From assembly GCA_910586595.1 (NCBI GenBank), contig CAJUJB010000004.1, forward strand, positions 28,037 through 92,036: 64,000 nucleotides of DNA, read 5' to 3'. The position numbers and the translations under genes are program-made. Shown in pieces: positions 26,562 to 35,034 of the stretch (positions are counted from its first letter, which is position 1; the number at the start of each line of letters is the position of its first letter). Source of the stretch: an uncultured Muribaculaceae bacterium (GTDB taxonomy: Bacteria; Bacteroidota; Bacteroidia; Bacteroidales; Muribaculaceae). Below the pieces are notes generated by a model that was not told the DNA's origin, searched no databases, and was given only the letters and a program-made list of their open reading frames with translations.

Positions 26562-27032
26562 ATGAAATCGAGAGTTGATCTAAGTATCTTATCCTTTATA
26601 CTCACCGTAATCGTTATGGGAGTATTTTTGTGCGGAGTAGTTGCCACCTATGGCAGCAATAAATTTATCATCACATGTGCGCTGGTTATCATAGCACTCA
26701 CCGGAAGCATGATATACGCGCCCATATCAATCCGGGCGAATGACAAAGTTGTCGAAGTGGTGAGCCCCTTCAAGGCACATACCATACCGATGAGCCGCAT
26801 AGTGAGTGTCGAACGTTTCAACCCTACCATGGGTGCCAAGCGTATATTGGGCTCCGGTGGCTTCATGGGTTACTGGGGCATCTTCCGGGAAGGGGATGTA
26901 GGTCGGTACACGGCATACTACGGCAAAGCTTCCGACTGCTTCATGCTCCGCCTCGACAATGGAGACCAGTATGTTCTTGGCTGCCGTCGCTCTGACGAGA
27001 TGATTGAATATATCCGCTCGCAGATAAGCTGA
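26562..27032 (+). CDS. Small membrane protein with PH-like domain
   Basis: A 156-residue protein: a short basic N-terminus, two adjacent membrane helices (about 10-30 and 34-53), then a soluble all-beta region (about 58-156) resembling bacterial PH domains (VVEVVSPFKAHTIPMSRIVSVERF ... CFMLRLDNGDQYVLGCRRSDEMIEYIRSQI). The final motif, 'V-G-CR, then a helix', is typical of bPH domains. The function is unknown. An alternative ATG at 26556 adds two residues. Single gene ending at a shared convergent terminator. Confidence 0.6.
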   Translation: MKSRVDLSILSFILTVIVMGVFLCGVVATYGSNKFIITCALVIIALTGSMIYAPISIRANDKVVEVVSPFKAHTIPMSRIVSVERFNPTMGAKRILGSGGFMGYWGIFREGDVGRYTAYYGKASDCFMLRLDNGDQYVLGCRRSDEMIEYIRSQIS

Positions 27033-27051
27033 GCCCCCTCCTTAAATATCA

Positions 27052-27095
27052 CAATCCCCCGCAGCACGGCTCAAATACCGGGCTGCGGGGGATTG
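27052..27095. terminator. Bidirectional terminator between the PH-like gene and hflX
   Basis: Perfect 14-bp arms CAATCCCCCGCAGC (27052-27065) and GCTGCGGGGGATTG (27082-27095) with a 16-nt loop, located between two convergent genes. Confidence 0.7.
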
Positions 27096-27118
27096 ACTTC
27101 TATATAGCAAGAGTTTAC

Positions 27119-28342
27119 TTACTCTTCCTCATAAGTCTGATAGAGAAGATCGTTGTACGGGAAACGCGACAGATGGATTTCGCGCGCCATACGGTACAGC
27201 CGGTCTTTAAGCTCGTCGATATTAGTGCCTTTCTTTGCTGAGATAAACACGCAATTCTGATTCATACGTGCCATCCAGGAGTCCTTAAGCTCGTCGAGTG
27301 TAATGTTGCAACGTTCTTTCGGAGTAAGGTCATCTTCATCTTTAGGCTTGCAAGTAAAGGCATCTATTTTATTGAACACAAGCAAAGTCGGCTTCTCTGC
27401 GCCGTTGCAGACCTCGCGCAGTGTGCGGTTCACCACCTCTATCTGTTCCTCGAAGTTGGGATGGGAAATATCCACCACATGCACCAGGATGTCGGCCTCG
27501 CGCACCTCGTCGAGTGTTGATTTGAACGAGTCGACAAGATGGGTAGGTAATTTACGTATAAATCCTACGGTGTCGGAGAGGAGGAAGGGCAGATTGTCAA
27601 TCACAACCTTGCGGACCGTGGTGTCGAGAGTCGCAAAAAGTTTATTCTCAGCGAATACATCGCTCTTGCTCAGGAGATTCATAAGAGTCGACTTGCCCAC
27701 ATTGGTATAACCCACGAGGGCCACACGGGTAAGCTTGCCACGGTTCTTGCGCTGCACAGCCTTCTGGCGGTCGATAGCCTTCAGTTCTTCTTTCAGACGC
27801 GATATTTTGTCGAGGATAATACGGCGGTCAGTCTCAATCTGAGTCTCACCAGGGCCACGCATACCGATACCACCACGCTGTCGCTCAAGGTGAGTCCACA
27901 TTCGAGTCAGACGCGGCAGCAGATACTGATATTGAGCAAGCTCGACCTGAGTCTTTGCGGTTGCGGTCTGGGCACGTTTTGCAAAAATGTCAAGGATGAG
28001 GTTCGTACGGTCAAGGATTTTCACACCGAGCTCACGCTCGATGTTGAGCACCTGCTTGGTAGAGAGGTCATCATCAAAGATGACCATCGATATATCGCCG
28101 TCATCATCGATAAATTTCTTTATTTCTTCCAGCTTACCTTTGCCGACGAATGTGCGCGGATTAGGATAATCGAGGCGCTGGGTAAAAATTTTCACGGCAT
28201 GTGCGCCTGCTGTATCAGCAAGGAAGGCAAGTTCGGCAAGATACTCAGCAGAGCGAGCATCGTCCTGCTGAGGAGTGACGAGGCCTACGAGTATCGAGCG
28301 CTCGGGAGTGGCGGATAAGGAGATTTTAGACTTTTCAATCAT
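27119..28342 (-). CDS. hflX: Ribosome-associated GTPase HflX
   Basis: A 407-residue Obg-HflX family GTPase that splits or rescues stalled ribosomes. The N-terminal HflX domain ends with the signature GGIGMRGPGETQIETDRR. The G domain follows with G1 GYTNVGKST, G3 DTVGF and G4 NKID. The length is normal. It starts 6 bp after the acyl-CoA synthetase stop and probably shares that transcript. Confidence 0.95.
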   Translation of the reverse strand: MIEKSKISLSATPERSILVGLVTPQQDDARSAEYLAELAFLADTAGAHAVKIFTQRLDYPNPRTFVGKGKLEEIKKFIDDDGDISMVIFDDDLSTKQVLNIERELGVKILDRTNLILDIFAKRAQTATAKTQVELAQYQYLLPRLTRMWTHLERQRGGIGMRGPGETQIETDRRIILDKISRLKEELKAIDRQKAVQRKNRGKLTRVALVGYTNVGKSTLMNLLSKSDVFAENKLFATLDTTVRKVVIDNLPFLLSDTVGFIRKLPTHLVDSFKSTLDEVREADILVHVVDISHPNFEEQIEVVNRTLREVCNGAEKPTLLVFNKIDAFTCKPKDEDDLTPKERCNITLDELKDSWMARMNQNCVFISAKKGTNIDELKDRLYRMAREIHLSRFPYNDLLYQTYEEE

Positions 28343-28348
28343 AACAGA

Positions 28349-30160
28349 TCAGCAATACATTGCTTCAATTTCGTTGGCGTAAAGAGAGTTTATCACCGGC
28401 CTACGTATCTTCAGGGTGTTGGTGAGCTCGCCTGTCTCAATAGAAAATTCTCGCGGCAGGAGGGTGAAGCGCTTGATTTTCTCAAAGCCGGCAAGCCCTT
28501 TCTGCATACGCTCGATGCGCTCGGCTATGAATTTGCGTATCTCGGAGTTCTGCACCAGATCTTCAATCGAGTCGAAGGTTATACCCTTCTTCTGGGCATA
28601 TTCCTTAAGCGCACCGAAGGCCGGGATGATTATGGCCGTAACATATTTACGCTGGTCACCGATGACGGCAACCTGCTCGATATACCTATCCTCTCCAAGG
28701 CGGCTTTCGATTGCCTGAGGGGCGATATACTTGCCGTTGCTGGTCTTGAAGAGGTCTTTGATACGCTCTGTAAGCACCAGCGACCCACTGTGGTCGAAAA
28801 GACCTGCGTCGCCGGTGCGGAACCAGCCATCAGCTGTAAAGACCTTGGCATTCTCCTCGGGGCGGTTGTGGTAGCCTCTCATCACGGTGGGGCCTTTGAC
28901 GAGAATCTCGTTATTCTCCCCTATCTTGACCTGCACCCCGGGCAGAGGGTTGCCCACGCTGCCGATGACATAGTCTACGTCGGGATAGAAACTTACCGTG
29001 GCTGTGGTCTCGGAGAGGCCATAACCTACAACTATATTCAAGCCGATAGCCTTCAGAAATTCCACAATATTACCTGAGATGGGAGCTCCAGCGGTGGGGA
29101 AGAAGCGGCCGTTATCCATACCAATCACATGGCGGACTTTCGCGAATATCTTCTTGTCATAGAACCGGTATTCCATCTCGAGCAGTTTCGGCACTTCGAG
29201 GCCAAGACGTTTGTACTCCAGATTCCTCTTGGCACCAACCTTGAGAGCCCGCTGCACCATTACCTTCTGGATGCCTTTCATGCCTGCGATTTTTTCCTGC
29301 ACAGCTGTATAGACCTTCTCCCAGAAACGAGGAACGCTGCACATACATGTAGGCTTGGCCAGAGGTATGGCTTCCTGGATCTCTTTCGGATTGGAATTTA
29401 TATATACGTGCATACCCATCGAGAGGCAGAAGTATGTCCAGGCCTTCTCGAAGATATGGCTGAGCGGCAGGAAACACACCGAGGTATCGGCATCCGAAAG
29501 TTGAGTAAGCATCTCGCGGTGCTTGTCTAGGGCTGCCGTGAAGCAACTGTGTGTCAACACAGCACCTTTGGGTTCTCCGGTCGTTCCGGAGGTATAAATA
29601 AGGGTTGCGACATCGTCGGGAGTAGCCTCGGCTGTGCGTATATCCACATCAGCCATGCAGTCGGGCGATGCTACGGAGCCAAGCTCCAACACCTCCGAAA
29701 AACGGAGCGAGACCGTATCGTCGTTGTCGAACTCTATATCAGGATCAATCGCTATAATTTTTTTCAGCCGAGGACACTGGGGCATGACAGAGCGCACAGC
29801 CCTGTATAAAGCCTGTGAGCCGACCACTATGGCCTGCGCGCCGGCGTCGTTGACAATAAATTGAATCTGTTCGGGGCTTGAGGTGGCATATATCGACACG
29901 GGCACCGCACGGTTGCGGTAACATGCGAAGTCGGTGATTAATATTTCCGGGCAATTATGGGCTACAACGGCCACCATCTCGCCGGGCTGAATGCCGAGTA
30001 TCTCGAGGGCATAGGCCATGCGGTCGACGTCGCGACGAAATTCACCCCATGAGGTGGCAACACATTTTTTCCCGGCCACATCAATGCGGCTGTAGGCTGC
30101 CCGCCCGGGGCCGTAGGCTTTCTCTTGAAGGCGTATCAGATCGGTGAGTGTATTCTGCAT
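28349..30160 (-). CDS. Long-chain acyl-CoA synthetase (AMP-forming)
   Basis: A 603-residue ANL-superfamily enzyme that would activate long-chain fatty acids to acyl-CoA through an acyl-AMP intermediate at the cytoplasmic membrane. The motifs are complete: the P-loop LIYTSGTTGEPKGAVLTH, the A5-type GYGLSETTA, GWFRTGDAG and the C-terminal hinge KDLFKTSNGKYIAPQAIE. The catalytic-lysine region is near the end (ELTNTLKIRR), typical of the FAA1/FadD15-like group. First gene of a two-gene unit with hflX. The -7 box is at 30189-30196. Confidence 0.93.
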   Translation of the reverse strand: MQNTLTDLIRLQEKAYGPGRAAYSRIDVAGKKCVATSWGEFRRDVDRMAYALEILGIQPGEMVAVVAHNCPEILITDFACYRNRAVPVSIYATSSPEQIQFIVNDAGAQAIVVGSQALYRAVRSVMPQCPRLKKIIAIDPDIEFDNDDTVSLRFSEVLELGSVASPDCMADVDIRTAEATPDDVATLIYTSGTTGEPKGAVLTHSCFTAALDKHREMLTQLSDADTSVCFLPLSHIFEKAWTYFCLSMGMHVYINSNPKEIQEAIPLAKPTCMCSVPRFWEKVYTAVQEKIAGMKGIQKVMVQRALKVGAKRNLEYKRLGLEVPKLLEMEYRFYDKKIFAKVRHVIGMDNGRFFPTAGAPISGNIVEFLKAIGLNIVVGYGLSETTATVSFYPDVDYVIGSVGNPLPGVQVKIGENNEILVKGPTVMRGYHNRPEENAKVFTADGWFRTGDAGLFDHSGSLVLTERIKDLFKTSNGKYIAPQAIESRLGEDRYIEQVAVIGDQRKYVTAIIIPAFGALKEYAQKKGITFDSIEDLVQNSEIRKFIAERIERMQKGLAGFEKIKRFTLLPREFSIETGELTNTLKIRRPVINSLYANEIEAMYC

Positions 30161-30188
30161 CTTGAGTTGTTTCTACGTGAATAAAGTG

Positions 30189-30196
30189 CAAAGGTA
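30189..30196 (-). promoter_or_regulatory. -7 box of the acyl-CoA synthetase-hflX unit
   Basis: CAAAGGTA reads as TACCTTTG on the minus strand, 28 nt before the ATG. The nearest TTG (plus CAA at 30220-30222) is 23 bp away, longer than usual. Confidence 0.5.
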
Positions 30197-30322
30197 CGGC
30201 CTTTGCATTTCATTATTAACAATTTGGGTTGTAAAAATGACGTAGCGTTAACATATCTTGCCAACTGCGGCAAAAATTGTTAATAAAACCTAAGCCATTA
30301 TGTGGGCGCCTCACACATGCTG

Positions 30323-30330
30323 TATCTTTG
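30323..30330 (+). promoter_or_regulatory. -7 box adjacent to the DUF4491 start
   Basis: TATCTTTG, full consensus, ends 4 nt before the ATG at 30335. Transcription would begin at about the start codon, giving a leaderless or near-leaderless mRNA. Confidence 0.5.
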
Positions 30331-30334
30331 CATC

Positions 30335-30667
30335 ATGATAAGCGAACTTTTCAGCCAATGGCATATAAGCGGGCTCGTGGTCGGGCTCTCCACCTTCCTG
30401 ATAATCGGTTTCTTCCACCCCATAGTCATCAAGAGTGAATATCACTTCGGCGTGCGCTGCTGGTGGTGGTTCCTTCTGGCCGGAATAGCCATGTGCCTTC
30501 TGTCGGTATGGGTCGACAATGAAATATTATCGATTCTCGCCGGGGTGGTGGCATTCTCTTCATTCTGGTCAATCAAGGAAATTTTCGAGCAACGCGAACG
30601 CGTGCTTAAAGGCTGGTTCCCGATGAACCCCAAGCGCAAGCACGAATACTGCCCCGAAAATCGCTGA
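30335..30667 (+). CDS. DUF4491-family small membrane protein
   Basis: A 110-residue inner-membrane protein with about three helices (LVVGLSTFLIIGFFHPIVI, CWWWFLLAGIAMCLLSVWV, ILSILAGVVAFSSFWSI) and a basic C-terminal tail (RVLKGWFPMNPKRKHEYC). The pattern, including GFFHPIVIKSEYHFG and SSFWSIKEIFEQRERVLKGWFPMNP, matches the Bacteroidota/Firmicutes family DUF4491, whose function is unknown. I start it at 30335; an in-frame ATG at 30302 lies upstream of the promoter. Confidence 0.8.
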   Translation: MISELFSQWHISGLVVGLSTFLIIGFFHPIVIKSEYHFGVRCWWWFLLAGIAMCLLSVWVDNEILSILAGVVAFSSFWSIKEIFEQRERVLKGWFPMNPKRKHEYCPENR

Positions 30668-30675
30668 GACTTAGC

Positions 30676-31473
30676 TCAACGCACTCTCAACTGCCAGAAA
30701 GCCACAGCTGAGGCGGCCGCTACATTGAGTGAGTCGACGCCGTGGGCCATAGGTATGCATGCCACATAGTCGGCTCCATGGATGGCGTTATCAGCCAGAC
30801 CATCGCCTTCCGTACCGAGCACAATGGCCAGCTTAGGCTCCCGCATAAGCAACTCGTCGTCGATGGCTACCGAGTCATCGCGCAAAGCCATGGCCAGAGT
30901 CTTGAAGCCATGCTCATGCAGGGCTGCGTAGCCTCCTTCGAGCCAAGTCCACGGCACAAGAAATATCGTACCCATCGACACACGCACAGCGCGCCGGTTG
31001 AGCGGGTCGCACGAAGTGGGAGTCAACAGCACGGCATCAATGCCAAGCGCAGCCGCAGAGCGGAAAATAGCCCCGATATTCGTGGTGTCGACCACACTGT
31101 CGATTACAGCAACTCTTCTGGCATCCTTAAGCACCTCAGCAAGCGATGGAGCTTCGGGGCGGCGCATGGCACACAATACTCCGCGCGTAAGCGTATATCC
31201 TGTCAGACTTGCCAGCAACTCGCGCGAGCCGGTATAAACCGGGATGTCGGGGCAACGCGCTATAATATCAGCTGCGTCGCCGCCAATATGCCGTTCTTCA
31301 CACAGCAGCGCCACAGGCACCATGCCTGCATCAAGAGCCACTTTAATCACTTTAGGACTTTCGGCAATGAATATTCCGCGTGACGGATCGAGCCGGTTGC
31401 GCAACTGCGCCTCGGTTAGCGTGGAGAAAATTTCTATGCCCGGATGGGCGAGACTGTCGATGTGGATAATCAT
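30676..31473 (-). CDS. SpoU/TrmH-family RNA 2'-O-methyltransferase
   Basis: A 265-residue SPOUT methyltransferase. An N-terminal substrate-binding domain (about 1-90) precedes the knotted catalytic domain. Motif 1 is VVDTTNIGAIFRSAAALGIDAVLL, motif 2 is IVLGTEGDGL and motif 3 is IPMAHGVDSLNVAAASAVAFW. The Arg and Asn in these motifs are the usual AdoMet and catalytic residues. Whether it modifies tRNA or rRNA cannot be decided from sequence. It is convergent with the DUF4491 gene, 8 bp apart. Confidence 0.9.
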   Translation of the reverse strand: MIIHIDSLAHPGIEIFSTLTEAQLRNRLDPSRGIFIAESPKVIKVALDAGMVPVALLCEERHIGGDAADIIARCPDIPVYTGSRELLASLTGYTLTRGVLCAMRRPEAPSLAEVLKDARRVAVIDSVVDTTNIGAIFRSAAALGIDAVLLTPTSCDPLNRRAVRVSMGTIFLVPWTWLEGGYAALHEHGFKTLAMALRDDSVAIDDELLMREPKLAIVLGTEGDGLADNAIHGADYVACIPMAHGVDSLNVAAASAVAFWQLRVR

Positions 31474-31477
31474 GGCG

Positions 31478-31485
31478 CAAAAGTA
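31478..31485 (-). promoter_or_regulatory. -7 box adjacent to the methyltransferase start
   Basis: CAAAAGTA reads as TACTTTTG on the minus strand and ends 4 nt before the ATG, again implying a near-leaderless mRNA. A TTG lies 22 bp upstream (plus CAA 31508-31510). Confidence 0.5.
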
Positions 31486-31510
31486 ATAATTATTTTCGGT
31501 AAATATGCAA

Positions 31511-31545
31511 CGCGGGGCTCATCCATAGCTTGGACAAGCCCCGCG
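31511..31545 (-). terminator. Terminator of rpoD
   Basis: 9-bp arms CGCGGGGCT (31511-31519) and AGCCCCGCG (31537-31545), just past the rpoD stop. On the minus strand the tail is TTGCATATTT. Confidence 0.65.
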
Positions 31546-31568
31546 CTGTATACTTAAGATGTGGGTGA

Positions 31569-32429
31569 TCAAGAACCGAGATACGATTTGAGCAGACGGC
31601 TCTTCTGGCCTTTGAGACGACGGATAGCCTTCTCCTTGATCTGACGCACACGCTCACGCGTGAGGTCGAATTTAGCGCCGATTTCCTCAAGAGTCATCTC
31701 CTGGCAACCGATGCCGAAGAACATCTTAAGAATCTCGCGCTCGCGTTCATGGAGCTGACGTAGTGCACGGTCAACCTCATTGGAGAGTGACTCCTGGTTG
31801 AGGGCGGCGTCGGCCATAGGGCTGTCGTCGTTTGTAAGTACATCGAGAAGGCTGTTGTCCTCACCTTCAACAAAGGGGGCGTCCACCGAGATGTGACGGC
31901 CAGAAACCTTGAGTGTGTCGGCAATTTTCTCTACCGGAACGTCGAGGGTTTCAGCAAGCTCCTCAGGAGAGGGGCGGCGTTCGTTCTCCTGCTCGAATTT
32001 AGAGAGGGCTTTGCCAATCTTATTGAGCGATCCTACCTGGTTGAGGGGGAGGCGGACAATACGGCTCTGCTCTGCAAGAGCCTGCAGAATCGACTGGCGA
32101 ATCCACCACACGGCATAAGAAATGAATTTGAAACCACGCGTTTCGTCGAATTTACGTGCGGCCTTAATCAGACCGAGATTGCCTTCGTTGATAAGGTCGG
32201 GAAGCGAGAGACCCTGATTCTGGTACTGCTTGGCCACCGACACAACGAAGCGGAGGTTGGCACGGGTAAGTTTTTCGAGAGCTGCTTGGTCACCTTGACG
32301 AATGCGCTGAGCCAGTTCTACCTCCTCTTCTACAGAGATAAGTTCTTCACGACCTATTTCCTGGAGGTACTTGTCGAGCGACGCGCTTTCGCGATTAGTA
32401 ATTGATTTGGTGATTTTTAGTTGTCTCAT
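31569..32429 (-). CDS. rpoD: Primary sigma factor RpoD (Bacteroidota type)
   Basis: A 286-residue housekeeping sigma factor lacking region 1.1, as in Bacteroidota. Region 1.2 is DKYLQEIGREELISVEEE. Region 2 contains LRFVVSVAKQYQNQGLSLPDLINEGNLGLIKAARKFDETRGFKFISYAVWWIRQSI, with the core-binding and -10 (here -7) recognition helices. Region 3 is RRPSPEELAETLDVPVEKI, and region 4 ends with MTLEEIGAKFDLTRERVRQIKEKAIRRL, which reads the -33 box. This is the factor expected to use the TTTG-N20-TAnnTTTG promoters listed here. Confidence 0.96.
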   Translation of the reverse strand: MRQLKITKSITNRESASLDKYLQEIGREELISVEEEVELAQRIRQGDQAALEKLTRANLRFVVSVAKQYQNQGLSLPDLINEGNLGLIKAARKFDETRGFKFISYAVWWIRQSILQALAEQSRIVRLPLNQVGSLNKIGKALSKFEQENERRPSPEELAETLDVPVEKIADTLKVSGRHISVDAPFVEGEDNSLLDVLTNDDSPMADAALNQESLSNEVDRALRQLHEREREILKMFFGIGCQEMTLEEIGAKFDLTRERVRQIKEKAIRRLKGQKSRLLKSYLGS

Positions 32430-32466
32430 TTCTCTTTTATGAACCGATTAAGTTGCAATTAGCGTG

Positions 32467-32474
32467 CAAAGTTA
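32467..32474 (-). promoter_or_regulatory. -7 box of rpoD
   Basis: CAAAGTTA reads as TAACTTTG on the minus strand, 37 nt before the ATG. No clear -33 box. Confidence 0.5.
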
Positions 32475-32568
32475 CAAAATATTTTTTATATAGGCGTAAT
32501 TATTCGCCCATTAAATGAGGAGAGAGGCTTTGCAGCTTGTGTGCGAAGCCCCGGTATGGTAGAGATAA

Positions 32569-32604
32569 CGTCTTTCCGCCCCGGGATGTTGGGGGCGGAA
32601 GACG
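32569..32604 (-). terminator. Hairpin after the ABC permease gene
   Basis: Arms CGTCTTTCCGCCCC (32569-32582) and GGGGCGGAAGACG (32592-32604) pair with one bulged T. The hairpin lies just beyond the permease stop. Its U-tail is poor. Confidence 0.55.
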
Positions 32605-32605
32605 C

Positions 32606-33868
32606 TTATTTATATCTGGCCCAGCGGATAATCTCGACGAACGACGGTTTTTTGCCGTACATGAAGATACCCACTCGGTAAATCTTGGCGCATATCCATA
32701 TCAGACCGACGAAGCTCACATACAGGAGCACCAGCGAGAGGGCTATCTCCCAGAAGGGAACCCCGAAAGGCAGACGGCTCATCATGGCCATCGGAGAGGT
32801 GAAGGGGAATATGGAGATCCAGAATGCCATGGTAGAGTCGGGATTCTGGATTACCGACATAGATGCCACGATGCCGATAATCACAGGCATGGTGGCAACT
32901 GTAGAGAGTTGCGATGCATCCTGGACGTTATCTACTGCCGACCCTATGGCTGCATATATGGCCGAGTAGAAAAGATAACCTCCGATGAAGAACAGAATCA
33001 TGTAGATGAACAGCGATGCCACATAGCCGAAGTCGCTCAGCTGGGCTATCGCGCCGAAAATCTCAGCATCGGCATCTGCCGAAGGAATAGATGCAAGCAT
33101 AGGCATGAGCCATGCAGAAGAGGCCCCGAGGAGAACAGCCCATATAAGTATCTGCGTGATGGCCACAAGACCGATGCCCATAATCTTTCCAAGCATCAGC
33201 GACGATGGCTTCACCGACGATACCACAATCTCAAGCACGCGGTTGTTCTTCTCTTCTATGATGCTGTTCATCACCATCGATCCGTAGATGAGGATAAACA
33301 TGTAGAGCAGCATATCCATCATCAGCGCAATGACATATGACAGAGCTGAAGACGTGCCGGTGTCCTCCTCCTTATCGATGCGGATGGTCGGATAGCTCAG
33401 CTCGATTTCCACGTCTTCAAGAATCTGCTTGATATTGGGAATATTGTACGACTCAAGCCGGATATCCTCTATGGCACTCTCGAGTTGAGAAGATATGTAA
33501 GCATCGGTAACCATGGCTGGCGCACCACGGTAATACAGCTGTATGGATCCATTAGGATTCTCGATAGCCTTCTGGCCTATGACAAGAATGGCCTCTATAT
33601 CCTGGTCGGCACGTGCGCTGTCGAGAGGCTGGGTATAGCTCTTGAAGGTCACAGCATCACCGTTATGCAGCCGCGATGCAATTTTGCCCGTATCATCTAT
33701 CACTACCACGGTCTTAGTCTCCGGCGTATCGAAGATCATTATGGCAGCCGGTGCGAACATGAGGGCTATCATCAGCACAGGCACAAGAATAGTGCTTATG
33801 ATGAAGCTCTTGCGCTTTACGCGCTCAAGATATTCGCGCGAAATAATTATCTGTAGAGCGGAGTTCAT
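32606..33868 (-). CDS. ABC exporter permease (NatB-like, ABC2 type)
   Basis: A 420-residue membrane subunit. TM1 (SFIISTILVPVLMIALMFAPAAIM) is followed by a large extracytoplasmic domain (about 50-180) and then five to six helices, including VIALMMDMLLYMFILIYGSMVMNSIIEEKNNRVLEIVVSS. This last segment has the EEKxxRxxEI signature of Na+-export NatB and related ABC2 permeases. The start overlaps the ATPase stop by 4 bp (ATGA). Together they should form an exporter; sodium, drugs or peptides are all possible substrates. Confidence 0.88.
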   Translation of the reverse strand: MNSALQIIISREYLERVKRKSFIISTILVPVLMIALMFAPAAIMIFDTPETKTVVVIDDTGKIASRLHNGDAVTFKSYTQPLDSARADQDIEAILVIGQKAIENPNGSIQLYYRGAPAMVTDAYISSQLESAIEDIRLESYNIPNIKQILEDVEIELSYPTIRIDKEEDTGTSSALSYVIALMMDMLLYMFILIYGSMVMNSIIEEKNNRVLEIVVSSVKPSSLMLGKIMGIGLVAITQILIWAVLLGASSAWLMPMLASIPSADADAEIFGAIAQLSDFGYVASLFIYMILFFIGGYLFYSAIYAAIGSAVDNVQDASQLSTVATMPVIIGIVASMSVIQNPDSTMAFWISIFPFTSPMAMMSRLPFGVPFWEIALSLVLLYVSFVGLIWICAKIYRVGIFMYGKKPSFVEIIRWARYK

Positions 33869-34824
33869 TGGTCAGAATCGTTTAGTTGGGCGCCGGCCTC
33901 ATTGGAGGCTTCGACAGCAGATACGAAAATATCGTCCATCGAAGGCAGGAGCCGACGGAACGAGTTTATAAACACAGCATCATTGGCGGCGGCAATAAAA
34001 GGCCGAAGTGCGTCTGACCCGGCGAGCGAGACGGTGGCGGTGGCATTACCATCCTTGTCAATTCCACCCAGAGTGAACGATGTGCAAGCCGGAGCAACAG
34101 CCGCGCGCAACGCATCGGGGCTGCCGATAAAAGCCACCTCATAGCGATTGTCGGAGAAACGCTCGCGCAACTCACGCACTTCGCCGGAGAGAATATTGTG
34201 TGAGCGGTTAATAAGGCTTATTTCATCGCACAGCTCCTCCACACTGCCCATGTTGTGGGTAGAGAATATGACGGTGGCGCCCTCATCGCGAAGTTTAAGA
34301 ATCTCGCGTTTGAGGATTCCGGCGTTGATAGGGTCAAAGCCAGAGAAGGGCTCATCAAATATCAGCAACTGCGGGCGATGGAGCACAGTGACGATAAACT
34401 GTACCTTCTGAGCCATACCCTTTGAGAGCTCCTCGACCTTCTTATCCCACCACTCCGAAATCTCGAGCCGCTCGAACCACTGGCGGAGGGCTAATTCGGC
34501 ATCGTGCTTCGACATGCCTTTGAGACGGGCGAAGAACACCGCCTGGTCGCCGACCTTCATTTTCTTGTAGAGGCCACGTTCTTCAGGAAGGTATCCTATG
34601 TTGACAATGTCGTCGGCAGTGAGCTGATGGCCGTTGAAGATAACCTGGCCACTGTCGGGGGCTGTGATATGGTTTATGATGCGTATAAGAGTTGTCTTGC
34701 CGGCTCCGTTCGGGCCGAGCAGACCGTAGACCTTACCGCGAGGCACGGCTATCGACACGTCGTCGAGCGCGCGATGCTTGGTGAAGTCTTTGATGATGTG
34801 TTCTGCAGTGAGTATATTATCCAT
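33865..34824 (-). CDS. ABC exporter ATP-binding subunit (NatA-like)
   Basis: A 319-residue ATPase. Walker A is GPNGAGKTT, the Q-loop follows in YLPEERGLYKKM, the signature is ELSKGMAQKVQ and Walker B is LLIFDEPFSGFDP with the switch His in FSTHNM. The SKGM signature and the YLPEERGLY motif are typical of the NatA group. A C-terminal extension (about 225-319) is beyond the minimal ATPase. I start it at 34824 (MDNILTAEHIIKDF); an in-frame ATG at 34848 adds eight residues. First gene of a two-gene operon. Confidence 0.92.
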   Translation of the reverse strand: MDNILTAEHIIKDFTKHRALDDVSIAVPRGKVYGLLGPNGAGKTTLIRIINHITAPDSGQVIFNGHQLTADDIVNIGYLPEERGLYKKMKVGDQAVFFARLKGMSKHDAELALRQWFERLEISEWWDKKVEELSKGMAQKVQFIVTVLHRPQLLIFDEPFSGFDPINAGILKREILKLRDEGATVIFSTHNMGSVEELCDEISLINRSHNILSGEVRELRERFSDNRYEVAFIGSPDALRAAVAPACTSFTLGGIDKDGNATATVSLAGSDALRPFIAAANDAVFINSFRRLLPSMDDIFVSAVEASNEAGAQLNDSDQ

Positions 34825-34936
34825 AGCAAATGGTGGTTTGGAAGCCAAGCTTCTTATATTTGACGCAATAAGAGCTGATTTATTACATAAAGATTTAAAA
34901 AAACAACCTTCGGGCTTTATGTGTTATAACTAATGG

Positions 34937-34990
34937 CTTGCCAAAATGGCAGTCGCGACTGACACGCGGCAGTTTTGGCAAGATATTTGC
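34937..34990 (+). promoter_or_regulatory. groESL control region: nested palindromes and sigma-54-like promoter
   Basis: TTGGCAAG-ATAT-TTGC places GG (34977-34978) and GC (34989-34990) exactly 10 bp apart, the invariant spacing of -24/-12 sigma-54 promoters (consensus TGGCAC-N5-TTGC). The -24 half is also one arm of a 10-bp inverted repeat: CTTGCCAAAA (34937-34946) with TTTTGGCAAG (34973-34982). Inside lie the palindromes TGCCA-AAA-TGGCA (34939-34951) and CAGTCGCGACTG (34950-34961). The predicted start near 35002 leaves a leader of about 33 nt. A primary-sigma reading (GATATTTG, one mismatch, no -33 box) is weaker. The assignment is inference from the pattern. Confidence 0.55.
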
Positions 34991-35034
34991 ATACCATGCC
35001 ACAGAAACAAACTCAAAAAACTATTATACCTATC

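Noticed and set aside
34982..34989. Primary-sigma -7 box (GATATTTG) for groESL
   Set aside because: It has a mismatch at the first T and no TTTG at 19-21 bp upstream. The sigma-54 geometry fits better, though start mapping is needed to decide.
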